Shown: positions 52,044 to 59,475 of the stretch, piece by piece
How the letters are laid out: each line of letters begins with the position of its first letter
How positions within the stretch are numbered: the first letter of the stretch is position 1
DNA from: UBA1847 sp942492205
GTDB lineage: Bacteria; Pseudomonadota; Gammaproteobacteria; Steroidobacterales; Woeseiaceae
DNA: 64,000 nt
Direction: 5' to 3'
Assembly (NCBI GenBank): GCA_942492205.1
Contig: CALODT010000003.1
Location: 372,001 to 436,000 of the forward strand
Program-made: the position numbers and the translations under genes
Notes under the pieces: generated by a model
Seen by the model: the letters and a program-made list of their open reading frames with translations, nothing else
What the model was told of the DNA's origin: nothing
Databases searched by the model: none

Positions 52044-53059
52044 AGCAAAAGGACCCCGAACTTTTGCTCGTGCATGCGCCGCTGTTGCGCCAGGGCATGA
52101 CGACGCCCAAAGCGATGCGGGATGTCATTTACGCACTGTTGCCGGCAACAGCCGCGTCGCTGTGGTTCTTCGGATTGAGCGCCGTGCTGGTGCTGGGCGC
52201 TTCGATCGTGGGTGCCGTGCTGGCCGAAGTGTTATTTGCGAAAAGTGAAACGCGCGGTGCAACGCTTCGCGATGCGACGGGGCTCTTGACCGGATTGCTG
52301 CTGGGGCTGTCGTTGCCCGCAGGGCTGCCCATGTGGATGGCCTTTCTCGGCGGCTTCGTCGCGATCAGCTTCGGCAAGATCATCTGGGGCGGCCTTGGCC
52401 ACAACCTCTTCAATCCGGCACTGGTCGGTCGGGCCTTCCTGCTCGCTGCCTTTCCTATCGCGATGACGACCTGGGTCAGCGCGGGTGGCCAGGGAGACTT
52501 CATGAGCGTCTACGACAGCAACCTGGCGCTACCTTTCATGCAGGCGAAAATTGATGCTTTCACGTCGGCAACGCCGCTCGGCATGATGAAGTTCGAGCAA
52601 CAGGTAACGCCGCTCAGCAACCTGATGTTCGGCAGAACCGGCGGCTCGCTCGGCGAAACCAGCGGCGTCCTGTTGTTGCTCGGTGGCGTTTACCTGTGGC
52701 TGCGCAGGGACTTCGACTGGCGCATACCGGTCAGCATCCTGCTCAGTGTCATGCTGTTTTCCGCCGTGCTCAGCGTGATCGATGCGGCACGTTTCCCGTC
52801 TCCGCTGTTCTCCGTTTTCTCCGGCGGGCTGATGCTCGGCGCGATCTACATGGCGACGGACCCGGTCACTTCACCGCTTACGCCCAAGGGCGCCTGGATT
52901 TTTGGTATCGGCGTCGGCGTGCTGGTGATGCTGATACGCGTTTTCGGCGGTTTGCCGGAAGGCGTCATGTACGCGATTCTGTTGATGAATGCGGCGACGC
53001 CGCTCATCGATCGCTACACGCAACCACGGGTTTTCGGACGTGAGGCAGGCTCCGGATGA
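52040..53059 (+). CDS. rnfD: Rnf complex subunit D
   Basis: A 339-residue integral membrane subunit with about nine to ten helices, homologous to NqrB. The covalent FMN site is the Thr in SATPL (T178, in AFTSATPLGMM). Further family blocks are GHNLFNPALVGRAFL (about 120-134) and YMATDPVTSPLTPKG. It forms part of the ion-translocating core. The start is GTG overlapping the rnfC stop. It overlaps rnfG by four bases. Confidence 0.95.
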   Translation: MKQKDPELLLVHAPLLRQGMTTPKAMRDVIYALLPATAASLWFFGLSAVLVLGASIVGAVLAEVLFAKSETRGATLRDATGLLTGLLLGLSLPAGLPMWMAFLGGFVAISFGKIIWGGLGHNLFNPALVGRAFLLAAFPIAMTTWVSAGGQGDFMSVYDSNLALPFMQAKIDAFTSATPLGMMKFEQQVTPLSNLMFGRTGGSLGETSGVLLLLGGVYLWLRRDFDWRIPVSILLSVMLFSAVLSVIDAARFPSPLFSVFSGGLMLGAIYMATDPVTSPLTPKGAWIFGIGVGVLVMLIRVFGGLPEGVMYAILLMNAATPLIDRYTQPRVFGREAGSG

Positions 53060-53739
53060 CGGCGACTACGCGCATCGAGAGCCCGAGCCCCAACCCGTTG
53101 CGGCTGGTGCTGACGCTGGCCGTCGCCGGGCTGATTTCCGGCATCGCGATCATCGGTATCTACGAGGCGACGTTACCGACGATCACGGCAAACAAAGCGC
53201 GGGAACTAAGAGAGGCCGTCTTCAAGGTATTGCCGGGCGTGAGCCAGATGCAGCCGCTGGTATTTCGGGGGGGCACGCTGGTTGCAACGGCGCAGCCGGC
53301 GGCGGACGAAAGCGCCGTCTATGGTGGCTACGACGACGGCGGCAACTTTGTCGGCTACGCGATTCCCGGTGCCGGGCCGGGTTTTCAGGACACGATCGGC
53401 CTGCTGTACGGATTCGATGCGCTGCGCCGCCAGGTGCTTGGAATGGAGATACTCGAAAGCCGGGAAACGCCCGGACTGGGCGACAAGATCTACAAAGACC
53501 TCGATTTTGTGGGCAACTTCAAGGCGCTATCGGTCGAGCCGACAATCGTGACGGTAAAGCAAGGCAGCAGGTCCCGACCGAATGAAGTCGACGCCATTAC
53601 CGGCGCGACGATTTCGTCGAAGGCGGTCGTCCGCATCATCAATGAAACGAACGCTGCGTGGTCGGACAAATTGCCGGCGCCGGGTGCCGAGCCGCCGCTC
53701 GAGCCCGGGGATTCTGCCGACAGCGGGGAGCAGCAATGA
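53056..53739 (+). CDS. rnfG: Rnf complex subunit G
   Basis: A 227-residue subunit with one N-terminal transmembrane helix (about residues 17-38) and a periplasmic domain carrying covalently bound FMN at Thr185 in the DAITGATISSKAVV motif. GLGDKI and FVGY-type blocks are normal. FMN attachment would need an ApbE-type transferase, which is not encoded in this window. A short Pro/Glu-rich tail precedes the stop, which overlaps rnfE. Confidence 0.95.
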   Translation: MTATTRIESPSPNPLRLVLTLAVAGLISGIAIIGIYEATLPTITANKARELREAVFKVLPGVSQMQPLVFRGGTLVATAQPAADESAVYGGYDDGGNFVGYAIPGAGPGFQDTIGLLYGFDALRRQVLGMEILESRETPGLGDKIYKDLDFVGNFKALSVEPTIVTVKQGSRSRPNEVDAITGATISSKAVVRIINETNAAWSDKLPAPGAEPPLEPGDSADSGEQQ

Positions 53740-54380
53740 AACGCGACGACGCGTACAACGAACTGATCAAGGGCATCTGGCGCGACAACCCGGTGTTTGT
53801 CCAGGTACTCGGCATGTGCCCGATGCTGGCGGTGACCAATTCGGCGATTAACGCCCTTGCGATGGGGCTCGCCACATTGTTCGTGTTGGTCGGATCAAGC
53901 TTCCTCGTGTCGATTTTCCGTAACCTGATCCCGAAACAGGTGCGGATATCCTGCTTCATCATCATTATCGCGACATTTGTGACGGTCGCAGACTACACGT
54001 TGCTGGCACTGGTGCCCAAGGTGCACAAGGAGCTGGGCGCGTTCATACCGCTGATCGTCGCGAACTGCATGATACTGGGCCGCCAGGAGGCGTTCGCGTC
54101 CAGGTATCCGGTGCGACTCGCCGTGCTCGATGCAGTAGGAATGTCGGGCGGCTTCTTGCTGGCACTGTTCTCGCTCGGTGCCATTCGCGAATTGCTTGGC
54201 GACGGCGCGCTGTTCGGCGTTTCGTTGTTCGGCGAGAACTTCGAGCCTTGGGTCATCATGATTCTGCCGCCGGGCGGCTTCCTGACGCTGGGCGTCATCC
54301 TGCTGTGCTTCAACTGGTTCAAGTACAAGAAGGATGAGTTTCTCGCTGACGTCGCCGCCGCCGAAAGGAGCAGCAGCTAA
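53736..54380 (+). CDS. rnfE: Rnf complex subunit E
   Basis: A 214-residue membrane subunit with six helices, homologous to NqrD and to RnfA. Conserved cysteines are in VLGMCPMLAVTNSA (about residue 26) and IVANCMILGRQEAF (about 109); with the matching pair in RnfA they should hold the intramembrane Fe-S centre. The frame is open 26 codons upstream, but the ATG overlapping the rnfG stop gives the normal N-terminus MKRDDAYNELIKGI. The rnfA ATG begins at its final base. Confidence 0.95.
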   Translation: MKRDDAYNELIKGIWRDNPVFVQVLGMCPMLAVTNSAINALAMGLATLFVLVGSSFLVSIFRNLIPKQVRISCFIIIIATFVTVADYTLLALVPKVHKELGAFIPLIVANCMILGRQEAFASRYPVRLAVLDAVGMSGGFLLALFSLGAIRELLGDGALFGVSLFGENFEPWVIMILPPGGFLTLGVILLCFNWFKYKKDEFLADVAAAERSSS

Positions 54381-54958
54381 TGGATAACCTGCCATGGATC
54401 TTTATCAGCGCACTGCTGGTTAACAACTTCGTGCTGACCTATTTTCTCGGTCTGTGCCCGTTTCTCGGCGTCTCAAATTCACTGCAGACATCCGCTAGGC
54501 TCGGGCTGGCGACGACCTTCGTCATGCTGGTAACAGCCGTGTGCGCATGGCTGCTGAATACCTATGTGCTTGTGCACGCGCCTTACTTAAGGCTGATCTG
54601 TTTTATCGTTGTGATCGCCAGCACGGTGCAGTTCATCGAGATGCTGATCAAGAAGCTGAGCCCGGCCTTGTTCCGTGCGATGGGGATCTTCCTGCCGCTG
54701 ATAACAACCAACTGCGCAATACTGGGCCTCGCAATTTTCGCGACCAACCGTGGCTATGGTTTCTGGGAGGGCGTCGTTTATGCGCTGGGTGCCGGTATCG
54801 GCTTTACGCTTGCACTCGTGTTGCTTGCCGGTTTGCGCGAGGAGTCCGAACTTTCGAATATCCCGAAGCTGATTCAGGGTACGGCTATGAACCTGATAAT
54901 CGCCGGCATCCTGTCCATGGCGTTCATGGGGTTTGCCGGGCTGTTTAGCACGACCTGA
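54380..54958 (+). CDS. rnfA: Rnf complex subunit A
   Basis: A 192-residue membrane subunit with six helices, homologous to NqrE. The conserved Cys pair lies in YFLGLCPFLGVSNSL (about residue 25) and LITTNCAILGLAIF (about 113), completing the four-Cys intramembrane cluster with RnfE. Gene order here is B-(NifJ-like)-C-D-G-E-A, unlike the enterobacterial ABCDGE order. A small cysteine-rich membrane protein gene follows 18 bases downstream. Confidence 0.96.
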   Translation: MDNLPWIFISALLVNNFVLTYFLGLCPFLGVSNSLQTSARLGLATTFVMLVTAVCAWLLNTYVLVHAPYLRLICFIVVIASTVQFIEMLIKKLSPALFRAMGIFLPLITTNCAILGLAIFATNRGYGFWEGVVYALGAGIGFTLALVLLAGLREESELSNIPKLIQGTAMNLIIAGILSMAFMGFAGLFSTT

Positions 54959-54976
54959 GGGGTGTAGGCTGTAACG

Positions 54977-55144
54977 ATGACGAACTATTTGCTGCCGCTG
55001 ATTGCAATCGTCCTGCTGTGCGCTTTCTGGGCGCTGTTTCAAGTGTGGCTGTCGCAGGCGGATCCCGATGTGAACAGGCGGTCGCTGAAATGCGGTGGCT
55101 GTGGCCGCCGCGGCGAGTGTGATACCGAAGAACGCGGTTTGTGA
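54977..55144 (+). CDS. Small cysteine-rich membrane protein, NqrM-like
   Basis: A 55-residue frame beginning MTNYLLPLIAIVLLCAFWAL: one N-terminal transmembrane helix followed by a short cytoplasmic tail with KCGGCGRRGEC, that is four cysteines in C-x2-C-x4-C spacing counting the helix Cys separately. This resembles NqrM, the one-helix Cys-rich maturation factor needed to load the iron centre between NqrD and NqrE, the homologues of RnfE and RnfA. Its place directly after rnfA fits. No clear Shine-Dalgarno is seen (GTAGGCTG upstream). Homology is inferred from layout rather than strong identity. Confidence 0.65.
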   Translation: MTNYLLPLIAIVLLCAFWALFQVWLSQADPDVNRRSLKCGGCGRRGECDTEERGL

Positions 55145-55158
55145 GTGTCTGAAACCGG

Positions 55159-55190
55159 GCACAGGGACCCGGCAGCCCGGGACCCTGTGC
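55159..55190. terminator. Strong hairpin between Rnf operon and rubrerythrin gene
   Basis: GCACAGGGACCCGG and CCGGGACCCTGTGC pair over 14 positions with one mismatch around a four-base loop. There is no T-tract, so it may act as a transcription barrier or RNA 3'-end stabiliser shared by the two convergent operons rather than as a classic terminator. Confidence 0.5.
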
Positions 55191-55215
55191 GCTACTGTCG
55201 ATCGCGAATCACGGT

Positions 55216-55737
55216 CTACAGGTAGGGCGTCTCATCGACGTCAAACTCGACCTCTTGTCTGGCACTTTTCGGCAGCTTGGCCATCGCTTCGCGCAGCATT
55301 TCGACGTGTTCGGTCTCCTCATCGCGAAGCTCGGTGAAGAGTTCCCGTACATCGGTGTCGGTAATACCGGGTAACGCCGCGTCGTAAAAATCGTAAGCCT
55401 TCTTCTCAGCGGCCAGTCCGACTTCGAATGCCTGCAGCGTGGACATGCCGGTGTGCGGCGCCCCCATGTCCGGGGCTTCGACGTCGAACAGGTCGTCCAA
55501 CGTCAATCGTGCAGGGGCATCACCGAAGAGCTTCTTGCGCCGGACCTCCAGCTCCTGGCCATGCTTGGCTTCGTTCTCGGCCATCGACGCAAAGAACGCG
55601 CCCGCATCGTAGCCGCCGGTGCGGCCTAGCTGTTTGGCGAACATCTGGTAACGGTGACATGCCTCCATCTCGATAAGCTTGGCGAGGTCGAGGGCGTCCA
55701 TCAGGCTTAGCTTGGACAGGTCAAGACGCGTGGACAT
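55216..55737 (-). CDS. Rubrerythrin-like ferritin-fold diiron protein
   Basis: A 173-residue four-helix protein with diiron ligands in MEACHRYQMFA (Glu about residue 22), ENEAKH (ExxH, about 52-57), GLAAEKKAYDFYD (Glu near 107) and EETEHVEML (ExxH, about 136-139). The C-terminal rubredoxin domain of classical rubrerythrins is absent, so it is a stand-alone diiron domain that may act in peroxide detoxification or iron handling. The frame opens 40 codons earlier, but this ATG has AGGAG before it. Placement next to an oxygen-sensitive ferredoxin system suggests a protective role, which is inference. Confidence 0.82.
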   Translation of the reverse strand: MSTRLDLSKLSLMDALDLAKLIEMEACHRYQMFAKQLGRTGGYDAGAFFASMAENEAKHGQELEVRRKKLFGDAPARLTLDDLFDVEAPDMGAPHTGMSTLQAFEVGLAAEKKAYDFYDAALPGITDTDVRELFTELRDEETEHVEMLREAMAKLPKSARQEVEFDVDETPYL

Positions 55738-55760
55738 TGAATCAACTCCTGGTCTGGGTT

Positions 55761-55926
55761 TGACAGGCTGAAGCAGACCGCATGGCGCCGCTGTCAGAGC
55801 GGCGTCCGGCTTTCCGACAGTCCATCTTTGCATCGAAGCAATACCGCAGCATATCAAGAATCAGAAATTGAATCGCTTTGAAGCGGCCAGTCGCGAACTG
55901 CTGACAGCGCTGTCAGTTCCTGTCAG
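55761..55926. promoter_or_regulatory. Cluster of CTGTCAG half-sites including a 16-bp palindrome
   Basis: In the 320-base divergent interval between the rubrerythrin-like gene and the DUF3461-like gene, CTGTCAG or its inverse occurs at 55791-55797, 55901-55907, 55910-55916 and 55920-55926, and TGACAG at 55761-55766. The pair at 55901-55916 forms the perfect palindrome CTGACAGCGCTGTCAG. This looks like an operator, but no regulator can be named. Nothing else is recognisable in the interval. Confidence 0.45.
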
Positions 55927-56057
55927 AATAGCCGTGTCGCGGCAGGCCAACTTGTTGTGCAGACGCAAGCAGCGCAAAACACATCGAGCTGCACAGAATT
56001 GGCACTGTCGCTCATCGAAGCAGCTACCACCCGGGTTACCGCAAGGACATTCACAAA

Positions 56058-56465
56058 ATGACCGATACCAAGAAAAGCTCTTATCCAACACTGTCTTCAA
56101 TGGGTGTCGAGAGCCTGAAGCAAATTGACCGGTACTACGTGACCGGAATCAACCTGGTGGATGTATTAAGAATCATCTACGACCGTCCCAGTGAGTCATT
56201 TCTGGCGTCTACCAGGACCTACAAATTTCCTCGCGTGCAGGATAATGCGGCGCAAGGGCCAGATGGAAAAGAGGCGCCCGTGATGAAGTCGCATCCGAGG
56301 CTGCGCGCAGCGGTCGCGGAATTGGACAAGCTCCTGGCCGTCAGATCCAGCAAGGAGAACATTGCCGCCGAAATCTTAAGGGAGATCGAGTTGCTTGAAG
56401 AAGATATAGCAATGCGCGGCGAATGTCTGAAAGAGCTGGCTCGCAAGATTCCCCAGGTCGGATAG
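56058..56465 (+). CDS. DUF3461-family protein
   Basis: A 135-residue cytoplasmic protein beginning SYPTLSSMGVESLKQIDRYYVTGINLVDVLRIIYDRP and continuing with a basic KFPRV segment and a helical C-terminus. This resembles the DUF3461 family (YaeH-like proteins, MGI..EIDRY..R...DVLKIYY), which has no established function. AAGGACATTCACAAA before the ATG provides a ribosome site. It is divergent from the rubrerythrin-like gene. Confidence 0.72.
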   Translation: MTDTKKSSYPTLSSMGVESLKQIDRYYVTGINLVDVLRIIYDRPSESFLASTRTYKFPRVQDNAAQGPDGKEAPVMKSHPRLRAAVAELDKLLAVRSSKENIAAEILREIELLEEDIAMRGECLKELARKIPQVG

Positions 56466-56551
56466 ACGGATTCACGGATCCAGGCTCAAGACAGATAGCC
56501 GGCTTCGGTGCCGAAACAGGCAGCGCCAAGCCGGCTGGCGGCTCGTTCAGG

Positions 56552-56584
56552 AAAAAAAGAGGCCTCAAGGTTGACCTCGAGGCC
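56552..56584 (-). terminator. Rho-independent terminator on the minus strand
   Basis: Read on the minus strand, GGCCTCGAGG and CCTTGAGGCC form a ten-base-pair stem (one G-T pair) with loop TCAA, followed by TC and seven T residues. The plus strand has no T-tract, so it does not serve the upstream plus-strand gene. No minus-strand protein gene lies upstream of it. Confidence 0.85.
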
Positions 56585-56686
56585 GCTCGCGATTCGGGGG
56601 CGCTGCGGTAGTTCTCTCTTGTTGCGCTGTCCTTTCCATTCCGGTCGGGCCGCCTCGGAGCGTGCTTGGGTGCCCGGTCCCGACAT
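56552..56686 (-). ncRNA. Candidate small RNA ending at the orphan terminator
   Basis: A TACAAT (minus strand, 56692-56697) would start a transcript near 56685 that ends at the orphan terminator, about 135 nt. Its 5' end can form a stem GTCGGG/CCCGAC, and the middle is purine-rich with three close GGA motifs (CCGGAATGGAAAGGAC). No good -35 is visible. It does not match 6S, 4.5S, tmRNA or RNase P signatures. The remaining bases up to 56920 hold nothing I can identify. Confidence 0.5.
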
Positions 56687-56920
56687 TGCTCATTGTAACG
56701 GGCTACCTCTGGCGTAACCCGGCAACGACGTTCCGTGCGCAACGGCCACGTTCCCATACCTCTTCGCTCCTTTTTTGCCTCCCGACGTCGCAAAGGATTC
56801 CGCCTGCTGCCTCCACAGCCCTCGACACGCTGTCTGAATTCCGTGAACCCGTCACGGGTCAGTCTGACACGGCGTTGCTACTATCGAGCAACGTTTCTGC
56901 ATGAAGGGCAGGGCTTCACG

Positions 56921-57772
56921 TTGTGTGAGCTTTTTGCAATGTCGAGTCGGTATCGGACTTCGGTCGGCTTCTCGCTGGAGACGCTGGCGCGGCGCGGCGG
57001 GCGAGACGGTCCGCACAAGGACGGTTGGGGCGTCGCCTATTTCGAGGGTCCGGACGTATTCCTGCTGCGGGAGTCCAGCCCCGCGGCGGAGAGCGGGCTT
57101 GTCGACTACATGGAACGCAACGGGCCGCCAAGCAAACTCGTTCTGTCGCACATCCGCCTGGCCACGCAAGGGGAGGCAGCGCTTCGCAACACGCAGCCAT
57201 TCCAGCGCGAACTCCGCGGCAGGGCGCACGTATTTGCCCACAACGGTAACCTGCCAGACGTCAGGGAGCAGCGATGCCTGAAGACTTCCCGATTTACACC
57301 GATCGGTGAGACCGATTCCGAATTCGCGTTTTGTGGCCTGCTCGAGCAACTCGAGGAAGCGTGGACGCCTGGCAACGGCAAGCTGCCATCCGTCGAGCTT
57401 CGGATGCGGATAGTCAGTGACTTCGCGGCGTGGCTGGCGCCGCTCGGCGCGTTCAATTTTATCTACACCGATGGCGACACGCTGTTTGTACATTCGCATC
57501 GCCGCAAGCACGATGACGGAGAGACCCGGCCGCCGGGATTGCACCTGCTGGTGCGGTCCGGCAACGAGCAGGCTGTCGATCTCAGCCAGTCGGGCATCAT
57601 GATGGCACCGATCGCACAGGAGCTGACTCTGGTTGCGAGCGTGCCGCTGACCGACGAGCCCTGGGAGCCTATCCCCGAGGGAGAAGTGATTGCGCTCAAA
57701 GACGGGGTGCTGCTTGCACGCCAGTCAGCAGCGCCGGCCATGCAGCCATTAACCCATTCATCCCGGAGTTAA
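56921..57772 (+). CDS. Class II (Ntn) glutamine amidotransferase, YafJ-like
   Basis: A 283-residue protein starting at TTG so that the mature N-terminus is Cys2 in MCELFAMSSRYRTSVGFSL. In this family a free N-terminal Cys is the nucleophile, so this start is dictated by function, although the frame is open 62 codons further upstream. Other Ntn-amidotransferase blocks are DGWGVAYF (about 34-41), SHIRLATQGEA, NTQPF, FAHNGNL (about 105) and ETDSEFAF. It has no synthase domain, so the ammonia acceptor is unknown. AGGGCAGGG upstream may bind the ribosome. The NlpE-like gene begins five bases after it. Confidence 0.87.
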   Translation: MCELFAMSSRYRTSVGFSLETLARRGGRDGPHKDGWGVAYFEGPDVFLLRESSPAAESGLVDYMERNGPPSKLVLSHIRLATQGEAALRNTQPFQRELRGRAHVFAHNGNLPDVREQRCLKTSRFTPIGETDSEFAFCGLLEQLEEAWTPGNGKLPSVELRMRIVSDFAAWLAPLGAFNFIYTDGDTLFVHSHRRKHDDGETRPPGLHLLVRSGNEQAVDLSQSGIMMAPIAQELTLVASVPLTDEPWEPIPEGEVIALKDGVLLARQSAAPAMQPLTHSSRS

Positions 57773-57777
57773 CCGTC

Positions 57778-58443
57778 GTGTCGCTGCGGCTCCTCATTGT
57801 TGTTCTGGCCTTTCTGCTGGCCGCAGGCTGCAGCGATGAGCCTGAAAGCGCCGCTGCGCCAGCATTTCCGGTCGCGTCCCTTCCTGGCGTCTACTCCGGC
57901 GTGTTTCCATGCGACGGCTGCCCCGGAATTGCGACAACCTTGTGGCTGCTTGCAGACGGCACATACTTCTTCGAACAACGATATGCCGCCGCCGACAATC
58001 GTGAGGCGGTGACGGCACACAATCTCGGTCGTTGGCGAATCACCACTGAGCCTCACACGATCGAGCTTGCAGGGCAGGGCCCGGCGCGAAGATTCACACG
58101 ACTCGATCTCGACATGCTTGCCATGCAGACCGATTCGGACCTCGAACACAGGCTGACGCGCGACCCGGGGGCATCGGACTTTTCGTCGACGATCCGCATG
58201 ATGGGCATTATGCGTATGCACGACGGAAATACGTCCTTTGAAGAATGCCGGACGGGCGTCATCGTCCCCGTGAACAGGGGCGGCGACTTCGCACGATTCT
58301 GGCATCAATACCGAGGTGTTGCCGGGCCGGGCAGGCCTGCCTTCGTAGAGCTGGAAGGCCGCTTCCTGTGGTCGGACGACGGCGCGCTGAAATCGATGAC
58401 CATCGCGCGATTCGTGACCATCAAGGAGAATGCCGGCTGCTGA
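57778..58443 (+). CDS. NlpE-like outer-membrane lipoprotein
   Basis: A 221-residue lipoprotein: signal peptide with lipobox LAAGC (Cys about residue 18), then an N-terminal NlpE-type beta domain with GVYSGVFPCDGCPGIATTLWL (about 38-58, carrying the CxxC motif) and DGTYFFEQRY. NlpE senses envelope or copper stress and signals to Cpx in enterobacteria; that pathway is not shown here. The C-terminal half does not clearly match the OB-fold domain. GTG start with GGAG upstream. It is coupled to the amidotransferase gene. Confidence 0.8.
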   Translation: MSLRLLIVVLAFLLAAGCSDEPESAAAPAFPVASLPGVYSGVFPCDGCPGIATTLWLLADGTYFFEQRYAAADNREAVTAHNLGRWRITTEPHTIELAGQGPARRFTRLDLDMLAMQTDSDLEHRLTRDPGASDFSSTIRMMGIMRMHDGNTSFEECRTGVIVPVNRGGDFARFWHQYRGVAGPGRPAFVELEGRFLWSDDGALKSMTIARFVTIKENAGC

Positions 58444-58499
58444 CCGACAGTCGCGGCGTGATTAGCGTCGACGCAGCGCGCGCATGCCGTCAGTCCTGG

Positions 58500-59246
58500 T
58501 CAACTGTTCGACGACAGCGCCGCAACGGCGGCCCCGATAATGCCGGCGTCGTTGCGGTGCTTTGCCACGTGAATCGGCGTCGGTACCTGGATAGCATGTT
58601 TGAAGCGGTCGAATTTCTTGCTTACGCCGCCACCAAGTATGAAATGGTCGGGCGTCATGACGCGTGCGACGCGCTCAAGAAAATAGTTGAACCTCGATCC
58701 CCATTCATCCCAGGAAAGCTCGCCAAGTTTCCTCGCACGGTTGCCGGCATATCGCTCAACGGGATTGCCGTCCTTGCCCGGCATATGCCCCAGTTCGATG
58801 TTCGGAATGAGTTGACCATTGTAGAAGACCCCGGAACCCAGCCCGGTGCCAACGGTGATCATGATGACCAGTCCATCCAGCCCCGTTCCGGCGCCCAGCT
58901 TCATCTCCGCTATACCTGCCGCGTCCGCATCGTTGAGCACGACGAATGGGTGTCCGGTGGCACGTGAAAATGCATGATCTACCCGCGTATGCCGCCACGA
59001 CGAGTCAATGTTGCCGGCCGTGCGCGCTTCGCCATCGATGATGACTGATGGAAAGCAGCAGCCAACTGTGCCCTCGTAGTCAAACTCTGCCAGCAGCTGC
59101 CTGACGGCTTTGGCCAAATTATCGGGCGTGGACTCGTTGGGCGTTTCAATGCGCCGCCTGTCACTGGCGAGAATGCCCGTGTCCGTATCAACCAGCGCTG
59201 CCTTGATACCCGTGCCGCCTACGTCTACGCCAAGTACTGTCGCCAT
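58500..59246 (-). CDS. ppgK: Polyphosphate glucokinase (ROK family)
   Basis: A 248-residue ROK-family kinase. LGVDVGGTGIKAALVD (residues 5-20) is the phosphate-binding loop, VVLNDADAAGIAE holds the catalytic Asp (about residue 105), and TVGTGLGSGVFYNGQLIPNIELGH (about 131-154) is typical of the polyphosphate:glucose phosphotransferases, which lack the zinc-binding Cys motif of other ROK kinases. It would phosphorylate glucose with polyphosphate and/or ATP. It is convergent with the NlpE-like gene. Confidence 0.88.
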   Translation of the reverse strand: MATVLGVDVGGTGIKAALVDTDTGILASDRRRIETPNESTPDNLAKAVRQLLAEFDYEGTVGCCFPSVIIDGEARTAGNIDSSWRHTRVDHAFSRATGHPFVVLNDADAAGIAEMKLGAGTGLDGLVIMITVGTGLGSGVFYNGQLIPNIELGHMPGKDGNPVERYAGNRARKLGELSWDEWGSRFNYFLERVARVMTPDHFILGGGVSKKFDRFKHAIQVPTPIHVAKHRNDAGIIGAAVAALSSNS

Positions 59247-59475
59247 GTGCTGGAATTCCGTGGAAATACAATCGACACAGCGATAATACGCAAGAACGAG
59301 TCTAAACAGCTTCGATCTGCGAAGTCAGGTCGGCACCAGGGTTATGAATGACACATGACCGGCATGACAGCGGTAGCTTGAGTTACGGATATCGCAATTG
59401 ACGCATATACTATTGGCCACTGATGCAGCGCTGTGCTGACGTCAAAAAGAAGAATCAATCAAGGGGAAAAAAACA

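Noticed and set aside
56552..56686. 6S RNA, 4.5S RNA or tmRNA at the orphan terminator
   Set aside because: The conserved 4.5S GGAAGGAAGCAGCC-type loop, the 6S bubble layout and any tag-peptide frame are all absent.
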